Source: Candidatus Pantoea bituminis (GTDB taxonomy: Bacteria; Pseudomonadota; Gammaproteobacteria; Enterobacterales; Enterobacteriaceae). Taken from it: 64,000 nucleotides of DNA. The position numbers were made by a program, and so were the translations under genes. The notes below the pieces were generated by a model. It was not told the origin of the DNA, ran no database searches, and saw only the letters and a list, made by a program, of their open reading frames with translations. Location of the stretch: positions 248,001 to 312,000 of the forward strand of contig NZ_JAGTWO010000001.1 of NCBI RefSeq assembly GCF_018842675.1. The letters run 5' to 3'. This document shows positions 45,602 through 56,094 of this stretch, piece by piece. Position 1 is the stretch's first letter; every line of letters starts with the position of its first letter.

Positions 45602-46063
45602 TCAATCCTGGCCTAATAACAGCGGGCGATCCTGAATAACTGTCTTCATCACCAACGTGGAAGTTAAACGTTGCACTCCCGCCATACCTGACAGCTTTTC
45701 ATCATAAAGTTGCTGGAACGCCGGTAAGTCTCGCGTGGTGACGTGTAACAGATAGTCGGGATCGCCAAACAGACGTTGCGCCAGCGTAATCTGCGGTACC
45801 TGTTTAACGGCTTCCTCAAAAGCGTTTACAGCTTGCCGGTCGCCATCCCGTAATGTCACGAAGACAAGGGCTGTAAAGTTGTATCCCAGAGCGCCGGGAT
45901 CAAGCTGCGCATGATATCCCCGTATTACGCCACTTTGCTCCAGCGCTTTAACTCTTCGATGGCAGGGCGACAAGCTGAGCCCTACTCGTTCTGCAAGCTC
46001 AGTTATAGATAATCGACCATCACTTTGCAGCGCGGCAAGAATATTGCGATCAATGCGGTCCAT
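45602..46063 (-). CDS. Lrp/AsnC-family transcriptional regulator
   Basis: 153 aa. AsnC HTH: DRIDRNILAALQSDGRLSIT then VGLSLSPCHRRVKALEQSGV. C-terminal RAM ligand-binding domain with VFVTLRDGDRQAVNAFEEAV and the GDPDYLLHV block. ATG 46063 is chosen over 46114 because the family starts two residues before DR-D. It is divergent from the LysE exporter, the usual arrangement for amino-acid-responsive control. Intact. Confidence 0.87.
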   Translation of the reverse strand: MDRIDRNILAALQSDGRLSITELAERVGLSLSPCHRRVKALEQSGVIRGYHAQLDPGALGYNFTALVFVTLRDGDRQAVNAFEEAVKQVPQITLAQRLFGDPDYLLHVTTRDLPAFQQLYDEKLSGMAGVQRLTSTLVMKTVIQDRPLLLGQD

Positions 46064-46249
46064 TTGGAAAGATCTACCTTTAGCGAAGGTTTTATGCATA
46101 AACATTGGAAGCACATTTTAATCAAGTAAGGATATTCTTTCCAGCAACGGTGTTTAGCCATTAGGTAGGGAAATGTTCATCATCACGCTACAAAATAAGC
46201 CTCCATTTCATTGCATCATGCGGACGATAAAAATGCATGAGGTGCAGAC

Positions 46250-46864
46250 ATGGCGGTAAGTTTATTTGCAGCCTTTTGGGGTGTTTCGATCTTATTTGTT
46301 ATCACGCCCGGCGCGGATTGGGCCTATGCCATATCGGCGGGAATACGGGGTCGTGTTGTTCTCCCCGCTATTGCCGGATTACTAAGTGGTCACCTGCTCG
46401 CAACGCTGATTGTGGCAACGGGCGTCGGCGCACTGGTCACCAACGTGCCGATCATCATGACAGTATTAACATTGGCTGGTGCCGGTTATCTGTTCTGGTT
46501 GGGTATCGGCATGATAAAACACCCTTCGGTACCGACATCCAGTGAAACGAAAGAGGTCGGGACAGGGTCGAATTGGGCCTGGAAAGGACTATTTATCAGT
46601 GGGTTAAATCCCAAAGTCTTTTTGCTTTTTCTGGCTTTATTGCCGCAATTTACCGATCCGGAGAGCAATTGGTCGCTGTCGCTCCAGATGATCGCTTTGG
46701 GAATGGTGCACGTTTTTAACTGCGCGGTAGTCTATTTGATTGTAGCCTGGGGTTCCCGGCGAGTGTTACAGACCCGCCCTAAAGCAGCACAGCGTGTGAG
46801 CCAGATTTCCGGCGCCCTGATGATCCTCATCGCGGCGTTTTTAATTACCGAATCGTTCATGTGA
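46250..46864 (+). CDS. LysE/RhtB-family amino-acid exporter
   Basis: 204 aa with six hydrophobic segments. It starts AVSLFAAFWGVSILFVITPG with the conserved ITPGADW motif of LysE-type exporters, later GLNPKVFLLFLALLPQF, the second signature. It exports an amino acid or derivative. The ribosome site is GAGGTGCAGAC. It is divergent from the Lrp-type regulator and only nine bases upstream of panB, so the two are co-transcribed. Confidence 0.87.
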   Translation: MAVSLFAAFWGVSILFVITPGADWAYAISAGIRGRVVLPAIAGLLSGHLLATLIVATGVGALVTNVPIIMTVLTLAGAGYLFWLGIGMIKHPSVPTSSETKEVGTGSNWAWKGLFISGLNPKVFLLFLALLPQFTDPESNWSLSLQMIALGMVHVFNCAVVYLIVAWGSRRVLQTRPKAAQRVSQISGALMILIAAFLITESFM

Positions 46865-46873
46865 GAAAATAAA

Positions 46874-47680
46874 ATGCCCGGTATCACCCTTACGCATCTG
46901 CAAAAAATGAAAGTGAGTGGCGAGAAAATCGCCATGCTGACGTGTTATGACGCTACCTTTGCCCATGAGGCCAGCCATGCTGGCGTAGACATGCTGCTTA
47001 TCGGCGATACCCTCGGCATGATCCTTCAGGGTCATGACAGCACCCTGCCCGTCACGCTTGAAGATATGGTGTACCACACTGCCAGCGTGAAGCGCGGTAA
47101 CGCCGGAAGTTTTATCATTGCCGATCTCTCTTTCATGACTTATTCCAATCCTGAGCAAGCGCTTTATAGTTCAGGGCAATTGATGCAGGCGGGTGCGCAG
47201 ATGGTGAAATTAGAAGGCGGAGAATGGTTGTGCGATTCGGTGCGTCAGTTGACGCGCAACGGCGTACCTGTGTGTGCTCACATTGGGCTAACGCCACAAT
47301 CGGTAAATATGTTCGGTGGATTTAAAGTGCAGGGACGTGGACAACAACAAGCACAAGCATTGATTGATGCCGCCATAAAACTGGAAGCGGCAGGTGCGGC
47401 GATGATCTTGGTTGAGGCCGTTCCATCCTCGGTGGGTAAAGCGCTGAGCGAGTCAGTAACAGTCCCTGTGATCGGGATTGGCGCGGGTGTTGATACCGAT
47501 GGTCAGGTTCTTGTCCTGCACGATATGCTGGGTCTGAGCCAGGGTGGCAAGGTACCTAAGTTTGTGCGCAACTTTATGGTGGGACAGGAAAGCATTCAAG
47601 CGGCGCTGAAGAGTTATGTAGCAGCAGTGAAGGAAGGGTCGTTTCCCGCATCTGAACATGCTTATGCAGAACAGGTTTAA
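46874..47680 (+). CDS. panB: 3-methyl-2-oxobutanoate hydroxymethyltransferase (ketopantoate synthase)
   Basis: 268 aa. Transfers the hydroxymethyl group of 5,10-methylene-THF to 2-oxoisovalerate in pantothenate synthesis (EC 2.1.2.11). [60 protein letters not shown] and [19 protein letters not shown] contain the Mg- and substrate-binding Asp/Glu residues of the family. Full length. It is unusual in lacking panC and in following an amino-acid exporter. Probably a plasmid-borne second copy. Confidence 0.92.
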   Translation: MPGITLTHLQKMKVSGEKIAMLTCYDATFAHEASHAGVDMLLIGDTLGMILQGHDSTLPVTLEDMVYHTASVKRGNAGSFIIADLSFMTYSNPEQALYSSGQLMQAGAQMVKLEGGEWLCDSVRQLTRNGVPVCAHIGLTPQSVNMFGGFKVQGRGQQQAQALIDAAIKLEAAGAAMILVEAVPSSVGKALSESVTVPVIGIGAGVDTDGQVLVLHDMLGLSQGGKVPKFVRNFMVGQESIQAALKSYVAAVKEGSFPASEHAYAEQV

Positions 47681-47689
47681 GGGATAAGT

Positions 47690-47945
47690 TCAGTGAGAAC
47701 TTTAATTCAAAGAGAGCGGCATCGGCATAAAAAGTTATCGTAAAACTTCTCTTGCTTATCTGCGCGATGAGGATCTCACTCTCGCGTCAATGCCAAGTCG
47801 TTCAGATAGCGCTAATCAGACATGCCATGAGCTTGGTCTAAAGCGCGAAGCTGGTGCTGCTCGAATAACCTTGGCGTTGCGACAGGCTCTAATGACCTGT
47901 CCTGTTTTATCAAAATAGTTGTAATGGCCTACCCCAGTGCGCTCA
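47690..47945. other. Unassigned segment abutting the eamA truncation
   Basis: Plus-strand open frame without a convincing start (IKSYRKTSLAYLRDEDLTLA and onward to a stop near 47920). It replaces the 3' part of eamA, so it marks a recombination or insertion scar. No insertion sequence could be named. Confidence 0.4.
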
Positions 47946-48263
47946 TTCAGAAACAGCGCGGTTCCCGATATGGCGAACGGCGTACCTAACTGCACAATCA
48001 TAGCTGCGTTCCCGACATCGGTATAGGTCATACCCAGGAACAACAGCGAAAAATGCATCAGGCCAACACTCAGCGCCAGTTTGAGTAGCAGCGGCAGTTG
48101 TCTGCGTTTGATCCGGATAAACGGTATCAGTATAAGAACGCAGTGTGGTAAGAAATAAAGTGAACATCTCATTGACGCCCCCTTTGATCACCACGGCATT
48201 AAAAGCCCATGCGGCAAGAATGGCGAACACGAGCAGCAGATATCTTAACGGAACAATAAGCAT
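47935..48263 (-). pseudogene. Truncated EamA-family exporter
   Basis: The first ~110 residues of a DMT/EamA permease: LRYLLLVFAILAAWAFNAVV then KGGVNEM, LILIPFIRIKRRQLPLLLKL, LLFLGMTYTDVGNAAMIVQL then GTPFAISGTALFLNE. There is one frame change near 48140. The remaining eight helices are missing beyond about 47940, where unrelated sequence begins. Not functional. Confidence 0.75.
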
Positions 48264-48280
48264 CCAGTTTTAAACGATAA

Positions 48281-49552
48281 TCAGGGATAAAGGCCACGCT
48301 CTTTGCGGGCTGTCAAAATACGCTCACAAGCCACAGCATAGGCGGCGGTTCGCAGCGTGACCTTAAGCGATTGCGCTTTTAGCCAGACGGATCCCAGCGC
48401 CTGCTCCATGATGTTATCGAGGCGCGCATTGATTTCATCCTCGCTCCAGAAGAAGCTGGAAAAATCCTGTACCCACTCGAAGTAACTTACGGTGACGCCA
48501 CCCGCGTTACAGATCACATCTGGCACCACCGTAATATCGCGGTCTCGCAGGATGTCATCAGCAGCAGGAAGCGTCGGTCCATTCGCACCTTCAAGCACCA
48601 GGCTGCACATGAGCTTTCTGGCACGTTCAGCGGTGATCTGCCCTTCAAGTGCTGCCGGGATCAGAATGTCACAACCCTGCTCCCAAAATGCCTCATTGCT
48701 GACGGCAGTTGCACCACGGAAATTAGCGATGCTGCCATGCTGCTTTTGCCACTCAATCAGCGCCGGAATAGCGATGCCGTTGGCGTTAAAGAGCGTAGCG
48801 CTGTGATCCTGAACACAGATGACTTTCGCACCCGCTTCAGTAAAAAGCTCAGCAGATACGCTGCCGACGTTGCCGAATCCCTGAACAGCAACACGGCAAT
48901 TTTCCAGCGGCAAACCCATGCGTAATGCCATTGCTCTGCCCGTCACGAATACCCCGCGGCCAGTCGCTTTTACTCGCCCCAGCGAACCGCCAAGATGAAT
49001 CGGTTTTCCCGTTACGACGCCGGTTGTGGTTGCCCCAACATTCATCGACCAGGTATCCATCATCCACGCCATGACCTGCGCATTTGTGCCGACATCTGGA
49101 GCGGGTATATCCTGCTGCGGACCAATAAGAGAACCGATTTCACTGGTGTATCGGCGCGTCAGCCGCTCCAGTTCTTTAACGGATAATTCGCGTGGATCAA
49201 CGCGAATGCCGCCTTTAGCACCACCAAAGGGAAGATTGAGCGCCGCGCATTTCACTGTCATCCAGGCGGACAGCGCCATCACTTCTTCCAGATTGACATC
49301 AGGGTGATATCGCACGCCGCCTTTCCCCGGACCGCGTGAGAGATTGTGCTGTACGCGGAACCCCTCAAAATGGCGTACGCTGCCATCATCCATTTCCAGT
49401 GGTATATCGACAATCAATGCTCGCTTGGGATGCCGCAGCGTATCGGCCCAGCGCGACAGCTCGCCCAGATAAGGCAGTACGCGCTCAACCTGCGACAAAT
49501 AGGTTGCCCACGGTGAGTTTACTTCGTCAGAAACATAAGAAAGTGAAGCCAT
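48281..49552 (-). CDS. Glu/Leu/Phe/Val dehydrogenase, glutamate dehydrogenase type
   Basis: 423 aa. Oxidative deamination of glutamate (or reverse amination of 2-oxoglutarate). [20 protein letters not shown] and [14 protein letters not shown] hold the catalytic lysines; [20 protein letters not shown] is the Rossmann dinucleotide site. ATG 49552 follows AGAGGTGGC; the preceding Met at 49555 is an alternative, and the long extension to 49744 overlaps the TetR gene and is rejected. Last gene of the 48-58 kb cluster, where it could regenerate the amino acceptor 2-oxoglutarate for the aminotransferase. Intact. Confidence 0.87.
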   Translation of the reverse strand: MASLSYVSDEVNSPWATYLSQVERVLPYLGELSRWADTLRHPKRALIVDIPLEMDDGSVRHFEGFRVQHNLSRGPGKGGVRYHPDVNLEEVMALSAWMTVKCAALNLPFGGAKGGIRVDPRELSVKELERLTRRYTSEIGSLIGPQQDIPAPDVGTNAQVMAWMMDTWSMNVGATTTGVVTGKPIHLGGSLGRVKATGRGVFVTGRAMALRMGLPLENCRVAVQGFGNVGSVSAELFTEAGAKVICVQDHSATLFNANGIAIPALIEWQKQHGSIANFRGATAVSNEAFWEQGCDILIPAALEGQITAERARKLMCSLVLEGANGPTLPAADDILRDRDITVVPDVICNAGGVTVSYFEWVQDFSSFFWSEDEINARLDNIMEQALGSVWLKAQSLKVTLRTAAYAVACERILTARKERGLYP

Positions 49553-49652
49553 CATGCCACCTCTTTGGTGCGATTCAGGGCGCACGAAGCCCTCATCGCC
49601 GATGTGATGATAAGAAGAATTTTCAGGAAAATGGCCGCTAACGCGGCCAGGA

Positions 49653-50273
49653 TTATTTCGCTCTATAGGCCTCAACAGAGAAGTTGTTAGCCATTGCGAA
49701 ACCGCGCAAACCGCCGACCAGCACTGACAACAACTGTGTGCCAACCTGCTTTTCAGTCAGGCCGACGGTGTCCAGCAAATCGAAAATTTCACGCGGGTCA
49801 AACAGGATGTTCCAGAGAAACACCGCTTTGTCGCCAATATCCGGCAAATCCATCTCTTTCATGGCTTCGCGCAATGCCGGACGCAGCGCATTCGCCTGCA
49901 CCAGCAGATATTCAGCACCTTCCCACAAACGCTCGAGGTATCCACGCCGGTTACGCATTGGCACCATTGCTGCACCGCGTTCTCGCACTAATTTGATCCA
50001 GTAACGGCTGACATTCTCCAGTTGCTGCAAGCCGCTGCCGGTCTGTTTCTGGCTGAATTCAAGCAATAACAGACCCACATCATGACGGTAGGTATTCAGC
50101 ACCTCTTCGACCGAGGTGAACTGCCGATACGCGGTCGCCACCGACACGCCAGCTTCAGCTGCGATTTCTGTCATGCTGATCGGCGTTTCCGATCGCTCGA
50201 ACAGCCTTGCCGCTGCCTGAATCAGGTTTTTACGGTTTCTTTCGGTGTCACTGCGCATGATTTTTCCCGTCAT
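49653..50273 (-). CDS. TetR-family regulator of the catabolic cluster
   Basis: 206 aa. [23 protein letters not shown] then [20 protein letters not shown]. The C-terminal domain contains a short [17 protein letters not shown] block. It is embedded between the aminotransferase and glutamate dehydrogenase genes on the same strand, so probably the cluster's own repressor. An alternative start is at 50258. Intact. Confidence 0.83.
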   Translation of the reverse strand: MTGKIMRSDTERNRKNLIQAAARLFERSETPISMTEIAAEAGVSVATAYRQFTSVEEVLNTYRHDVGLLLLEFSQKQTGSGLQQLENVSRYWIKLVRERGAAMVPMRNRRGYLERLWEGAEYLLVQANALRPALREAMKEMDLPDIGDKAVFLWNILFDPREIFDLLDTVGLTEKQVGTQLLSVLVGGLRGFAMANNFSVEAYRAK

Positions 50274-50303
50274 TGTCGATCTCTCTTCCAGTAAAACGTA
50301 CTG

Positions 50304-51455
50304 CTATTTCAGCCCAGCCAAACCGCGTTTCAGACGGCGAACACCTTCACTGATCGCCTCGCTGCTGGCAGCATAAGAGAGACGTAAATGTCCTTCTCCC
50401 GCCGCGCCAAATTCACTGCCCGGCCGTACGGCGATGCCCTGCTCTCGCAGCAGCGAAACCATATCAATTGCCGGAATCGGCAGCGAGTAAGAAGGGAAGC
50501 AGTAAAATGCCCCTTCAGGCTCATTCAGTTTCAGCTCAGGGATCGCCGCCAATCCGTTCATCATCAGCAAACGACGTTCACGGTAGATATCATACATACG
50601 TTTGACATCATCTTTGCACTCGGTGAGCGCAACCAGCGCCGCGCGCTGCACCGCACTGTTAACGGAACCATTCACGCTGTTGTGTACGCGTGCCGCTGCC
50701 GCAATCATTTCCGCTGGTCCCGCCAGATAGCCCACGCGCCAGCCCGTCATGGCATAGCTTTTGGAAAAAGTTTGGCAGAAAAGCGTTCGCCCAGTGAAGG
50801 CCGGAACCTGAAGCACTGAGGTAAAAGGACGATCGGTAAATACCAGATCACTGTAGGCTTCATCGGCAATAACCAGCGTATCATGACGATTCACCAGTGC
50901 GCCGAGCGCTTCTATCTCTTCACGGCTGTGAACAATACCGGTTGGGTTGCCAGGATTACAGAAGACAAACAATTTTGCCCCTTCCAGCGTCTGATCAAGA
51001 CGGGTTAAATCCCAGTGCAGATCGGCACGACACGGCATCGGTATACAAATCCCACCCGCCATATTCACCAGATCGGCGTACAACGAATAAGTCGGATCTG
51101 GAATGACCACACGATCGCCGGGGTTCACGATCGAGAGGATTGCTGCCGCCAGTCCCGCCGTTCCGCCATGCGTCACCAAAATTTCACCGGCCTTGACCGA
51201 ATTGCCACTTTGCGCCGATACATCCTCAGCCAGTGCCTGACACAGCGCGTTGTCACCCAGTAGCGGTGCGTAATGAGTGTATCCGCTTTGCAATGCATCC
51301 ACCGCAGCCTGAATAATGCGCGGCGGCGTGTCAAAATCGGGCTCGCCCATGGCCAACGAGACCATGTCGGCATTCGAGACGGGTTGTTGCACGCGCAGCG
51401 ATGTGCGTTCGATGCGCAGCACTGCCTCAGCGGCTTTAAATGATTTGGAAGACAT
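50304..51455 (-). CDS. Class I/II pyridoxal-phosphate aminotransferase
   Basis: 383 aa, aspartate/aromatic aminotransferase fold I. MVSLAMGEPDFDTPPRIIQA (N-terminal gate), FCNPGNPTGIVHSREEIEAL (substrate and PLP contacts), VIADEAYSDLVF (PLP pyridine Asp), and the PLP lysine in CQTFSKSYAMTGWRVGY. The C-terminal Arg block VRPGSEFGAAGEGHLRLSYA binds the alpha-carboxylate. Substrate not predictable; context suggests an amino acid released by HyuAB. The ribosome site is AAGAAAGG. It lies 21 bp after the SDR gene. Confidence 0.88.
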   Translation of the reverse strand: MSSKSFKAAEAVLRIERTSLRVQQPVSNADMVSLAMGEPDFDTPPRIIQAAVDALQSGYTHYAPLLGDNALCQALAEDVSAQSGNSVKAGEILVTHGGTAGLAAAILSIVNPGDRVVIPDPTYSLYADLVNMAGGICIPMPCRADLHWDLTRLDQTLEGAKLFVFCNPGNPTGIVHSREEIEALGALVNRHDTLVIADEAYSDLVFTDRPFTSVLQVPAFTGRTLFCQTFSKSYAMTGWRVGYLAGPAEMIAAAARVHNSVNGSVNSAVQRAALVALTECKDDVKRMYDIYRERRLLMMNGLAAIPELKLNEPEGAFYCFPSYSLPIPAIDMVSLLREQGIAVRPGSEFGAAGEGHLRLSYAASSEAISEGVRRLKRGLAGLK

Positions 51456-51476
51456 AGTTTACCTTTCTTGTAGGAT

Positions 51477-52286
51477 TCAGCGTTTGTTCTCACGCTCGGC
51501 ATTGCACTCTGCTGGCGCATTCTTCCAGCGGCTCACTTCGATATCGCCGGATACATCACGGAGGAAGGTCGGCGCGACAATCAATTCTTCAATTACCGTG
51601 CGCGCAGGCAAGCTGGCACACAGTAAAATTGCCTCGGCCACATCTTCCGGCTGCACCATCTGGTCACGAATACTTTGCAACGGCGGATTAGCACGGTTAT
51701 CCATGATGGGCGTATTCACTTCGCCCGGTAAAATGCAGGTGGAACGAATGCCATCATTGCGAAAGGTGTTATGCAGATAAGTCATGAAGTTGCGAACGGC
51801 CGCCTTGGCAGCACCGTATGCTGCGCCGCCTAGCAGGTTTGGTCGCAGCGCCGCCAGCGATGACACGGTAATGATGGTGCCGTTTTTACGCGCCAGCATG
51901 GTTGGCAGCAGTGCTTGCGTCAACAGGAACACCGCTTTCATATTGACGTCCTGCACCTGATCCCACTCTTCCTCTTCAATCCAGCGCGCATTCAGGGTCT
52001 TGCTGGCGCTGCCGGCGTTATTCACCAGAATATCGACGCCGCCCAGCTCGGTATTCGCCCAGGTAACGAGTGTGCTCACGTCACGCTTTTTAGCGATATC
52101 CGCCGCATACGCCCAGGCTTCACCGCCCTGCAGTTGCAGTGTTGCCACGACGTCATCAAGCACGCTCTGACGTCGCCCAACCAGTACCACACGTGCGCCA
52201 CGCGCTGCGAATCCCGCAGCTGCCGCTTTACCAATGCCGCTGCCGGCACCGGTAATCACTACCACTTTCCCTCTTAACGATGCCAT
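51477..52286 (-). CDS. SDR-family oxidoreductase of the catabolic cluster
   Basis: 269 aa classical SDR. VVVITGAGSGIGKAAAAGFA (TGxxxGxG), DILVNNAGSAS (NNAG), ITVSSLAALRPNLLGGAAYG then AAKAAV (Ser and YxxxK). It starts only three bases after the hyuB stop, with AGGAGGTAGAAC as ribosome site. It would oxidise or reduce a hydroxyl/keto group of the pathway intermediate. Intact. Confidence 0.87.
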   Translation of the reverse strand: MASLRGKVVVITGAGSGIGKAAAAGFAARGARVVLVGRRQSVLDDVVATLQLQGGEAWAYAADIAKKRDVSTLVTWANTELGGVDILVNNAGSASKTLNARWIEEEEWDQVQDVNMKAVFLLTQALLPTMLARKNGTIITVSSLAALRPNLLGGAAYGAAKAAVRNFMTYLHNTFRNDGIRSTCILPGEVNTPIMDNRANPPLQSIRDQMVQPEDVAEAILLCASLPARTVIEELIVAPTFLRDVSGDIEVSRWKNAPAECNAERENKR

Positions 52287-52289
52287 GTT

Positions 52290-53969
52290 CTACCTCCTTT
52301 TCAGCTCAGTAACGTCAACGCCGTAATCGCGCAGCGCGCCCGCTTCGGTGATGTAACCTTCCTGCAGATCCCACAAAATCGCCTGCTGATCACGCTCGCC
52401 GACCGGCATTTTTCCGCCGCCGCCGGGCATCTGAATGGTGATTTCATCGCCCGGTAACACGTCATGACGACCCACCGGTTTTGCCAGCGACTCGCCATTG
52501 ATGGCGACATAGTTCGGCGCGCCCGCAGACGCACCCAGTACACCTTCAGCCGCGTGTTTCTGTCGCGAATAGAACATACTGTGAGAAAGCGGAAATTTGC
52601 TGGTATTGCGAATCACCATGCGCTGTGCCACGCCGCCGCGATAGCGCCCTGCCCCCGGAATCGGGCACAATTGCTTTTTGCATGAACAGCAACGGTGTAG
52701 CCGACTCGATCAGCTCAACCGGTGTTGATGACATATTGCCTGGAAAGCCGGTCACAATGCCGTCAGCAGCAGGACGGGCGCCGGTTCCGCCGTTAACGCA
52801 CAGGCTTTCAACAAAGCGCCGACCATCATCAAACTGGCCGGCGAAAACGTCACAGGTCACAGGCGCGCTGCCGGAGTGTCCCATTACCCGTTCGGGCATG
52901 ATTTCGGAAAGCGCAGTAAAGATCGCGGCGTGCGCCATGTGCCCCACGCGGTTACGCATCTCCACGGCGCAAGGCGGTCGTGCATTGGCAATAGAGCCTT
53001 CCGGCGCTGTCACCCTAATTGATTTAAAACAGCCTTCGTTGTTGGGCAAATTTGGCTCAAGCAGGCACTTCAGTGGGTAGACGCTGTAGGCATAGGTAAA
53101 GGACATTGGGCAGTTGCTGCCGAACAGCGATTCAGCCGATGAGCCCGCATAATCAATCGTGATATTGCTGTCATCGACAATTACTGCCACGTTGAGATGG
53201 ATATCACCTTCGTAATCGCCAATGTCCACAGCCGCTTCGTAACGCCCGTCCGGCACCGCCTGAATCGCTTTACGCATCGCATTTTCTGTCAGCGCATGGA
53301 TCTTCTCCGCCAGCGGCGTGACAGAGTTCAGTTTCAGATCGTCCATCAGCCCAAGCAATCCATTGGCACCAATCTGGTTGGCGGCCAGCATTGCGTGCAA
53401 ATCACCCTCAACCTGATCAGGTGAACGCACGTTGGCGAGGAACAGATCCAGCAATTGCTGGTTGACCTCTCCCTCGATCATCAATTTGCTTGGCGGGATC
53501 AAAAATCCCTCTTCAAACATGTCTCGCGAGGACCCCATATTCAGCGATCCGCCAATATCAGACATGTGCGCAGCGGCGCCAGTGAAAGCCACCAGCTTAC
53601 CGTCACGGAATACCGGCGTTACGACGGTGACATCATTTAAGTGGCCAGTGCCCAGCCACGGATCGTTGGTGATTAGGCTGTCACCAGGCTTCAGCGTTTC
53701 CGCCGGAAACTTCGCCAGCAGATGTCGCACCGTAGCGGGTAACGTACCAATGAACACCGGTACGCTGGTTTTAGGCTGTGCCAGCGAACTGCCGCTGGCG
53801 TCCATCAGCAAACACGAATAATCACCCACTTCGCGAATGATGCTAGAGAACGCCATATTCACCAGCGTGGCCGCCGCCTCTTCGGAAATACTCACCAGGC
53901 GATCCCAGGTAATGCGCAGGCTGATCGGGTCGTCCAAAAACGCAGATTATCGGGGGTTGCAACAGTCAT
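52290..53969 (-). CDS. hyuB: Hydantoinase B / 5-oxoprolinase beta-like subunit (frameshifted twice)
   Basis: About 560 aa, HyuB family (ATP-dependent N-methylhydantoinase, 5-oxoprolinase or acetone-carboxylase-like). NMAFSSIIREVGDYSCLLMD, ITNDPWLGTGHLNDVTVVTP, and the C-terminal RYRGGVAQRMVIRNTSKFPL and MPGGGGKMPVGERD. Two breaks: A run 53936-53940 (one more base gives MTVATPDNLRFLDDPISLRI) and the C/G run 52652-52656 (needs a two-base gain or one-base loss to give PDSGG-GRYRGG). ATG 53969 overlaps the hyuA stop (TGATG), a normal coupled pair. Forms the amidohydrolase complex with HyuA. Confidence 0.83.
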
Positions 53970-56053
53970 CAGTTCAGCTCCATCAAAATATTGCCTTGTT
54001 CATCCAACTGCGCCCAGGCGCCCGGACCGACGTAGATAGCACACTCTTTTTCCTGCAGCAGCGCCGGTCCCTGCACCGCTTCCCCGTTACCAACAGGCTC
54101 CGAGGGATAACGCGACAGGAACTAAAACCCTGTTCACGGCCCAGATAGACCTGCAAGTTTTTTCCACAGCATCCGGTACTGGGTGGCTCAGTTGATCAGT
54201 GGTGTTGAGTTTTGGCGGCGTGGTTTGCACTCGACCGCGCCAGTTCACCACTTCAACGCCCTGTCCCGGCAACGTACGGCCAAAGCGCGTCAGATGTGCT
54301 GCTTCAAACGCGTCGATCAGCGCCTGCACATTACCCTCTGTAAGGAAAGCTTCGGGTAGCGTTACTGTCAGTTCAGAACCCTGACCGACGTAACGAACGC
54401 CAGCCAGTTTCTGCTGCACCGCGCTGGCGGGATCGGCATTGGCAGCAGCTAACGTTGTCATCGCTTCATCAAAGCCTTCTGCGAACACCGCATTGATGCG
54501 CGTGATATCCACACCGGGTAACAGGCGACAGCGATCGCTTCGCACAAAGTCAGCGCTCGGCGGCGCCGTCAGCAAGCCAAACGCGGAATAGACGCCCGCA
54601 CCATTGGGGAAAAAGACCTTTTTCACACTCAGCTGTTTTGCCAGCGACCAGGCGTGGCTCGGACCAGCGCCGCCAAAAGCGAGCATGGTCATCTGCGACG
54701 GGTTAACATTTTTTCCACCGAATGGGTGCGCAGCGCTTCGGACATTTTACTGTTGGCCACTTCATGTATGCCCCACGCGGCATCTTCAATGCTCAAACCC
54801 AGCGGTTCTGCAATGCGGCGAATCGCCTGGCGTGCAGCGTCAACGTCCAATTGCATACGCCCACCAAGAAACGCATCCGGATCCAGCAGACCCAATACCA
54901 GATTGGCATCCGTTACCGTTGGACGATCGCCGCCTCGGGCATAGCACGCCGGGCCAGGCCAGGCGCTGGCGCTTTCCGGGCCAATCTCCAGCAGCCCAAG
55001 AGAATCGACACGGGCGATACTGCCGCCCCCAGCGCCAATCTCAATCATGTCCACCACCGGTAACTTCACCGGCAGCCCGCTGCCTTTCAGCAGACGATCC
55101 GCGCGACCGACTTCATAATCCGTGGTAATTGAAGGTTCGCCGTCGCGCACTACGCAGGCTTTCGCGGTGGTGCCGCCCATATCAAACGCCAGAACCTGAC
55201 GCTCCTGATTTTTGCGGGCAAACGCCGCAGTCGCCACAATGCCGCCCGCCGGGCCGGACTCGATAATCCGCGTGGGATAATCCGCAGCGACCTGTGGCGC
55301 CATTAATCCGCCGTTAGATCCCATTACCAGCCAGTCACAGGTAAAGCCGCCTTCGCGTAGCTTGTTCTCTAGCCGCGCCATGTAGCGGCGCGCTTTGGGC
55401 TGAACAAAGGCATTCATCGCCGTCAACACGCCACGATCGTATTCACGAATCTCACGTGACACGTTGTGTGATACTGAAATCGAGATGCCTGGCAACTCGC
55501 GGCTGAGAATGGCTTCAATTTGATTCTCATGTTCCGGCCAGGCATAGGCATGCATGCATAGCACCGCGACCGCTTCATATTTTTGCTCACGTAACTCAGC
55601 GGCCAGCCGCACGACCTCGGCCTCATCCAGCGGCGTGATGATTTCACCCCGCGCTGTCACGCGTTCGGAGATCTCATACGCCTGCGAACGGGGCAGCAGC
55701 GGCTGTGCCGGTGCGCCGTTTAGGTCATAGATGTCGTAGCGGTATTCACGCCCCAGCACCAGCACGTCCCTAAAACCTCGCGTCACTACCAAGGCGGTTT
55801 TCGCACCGTGCCGCTCCAGTAAAGCATTGATCGCCAGCGTGGTCCCGTGAGTGATGGTGTAAATGTCACTTGCCTGCAAACCGGCCAGCTCAACGAGCTG
55901 CGTCAGGCCGGTATAAGCGCCTTCAGAAGGATCCTCCGGCGTGGTGAGCGTTTTATGACGAATGGCTTCGCCCGTCGTGTCATTTAGCAGCACCAGATCG
56001 GTAAAGGTGCCGCCGATATCAAACCCTATACGCCAGGGTGACGCGTTTTTCAT
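53969..56053 (-). CDS. hyuA: Hydantoinase A / 5-oxoprolinase alpha-like subunit (frameshifted three times)
   Basis: About 695 aa, HyuA family ATP-binding subunit. Actin/HSP70-like phosphate motif RIGFDIGGTFTDLVLLND (residues 8-25), THGTTLAINALLERHGAKTA, IESGPAGGIVATAAFARKNQ, and the second phosphate motif LAFDMGGTTAKACVV. Breaks at T run 54709-54714 (restored: KNVNPSQMTMLAFGGAGPSH), T run 54159-54164 (restored: KNLQVYLGREQGFSSCRVI) and GGG 54104-54106 (restored tail: VQGPALLQEKECAIYVGPGA, ending LMELN). ATG 56053 follows GAGGTCATT. It phosphorylates a cyclic amide for ring opening. Confidence 0.83.
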
Positions 56054-56094
56054 AATGACCTCGAATACCAGAGTGGATACTTTTCTTGCAGCAG

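Noticed and set aside
49555..49744. 64-residue N-terminal extension of the glutamate dehydrogenase
   Set aside because: It overlaps the TetR gene and contains no dehydrogenase-like sequence; a strong ribosome site precedes the inner start.
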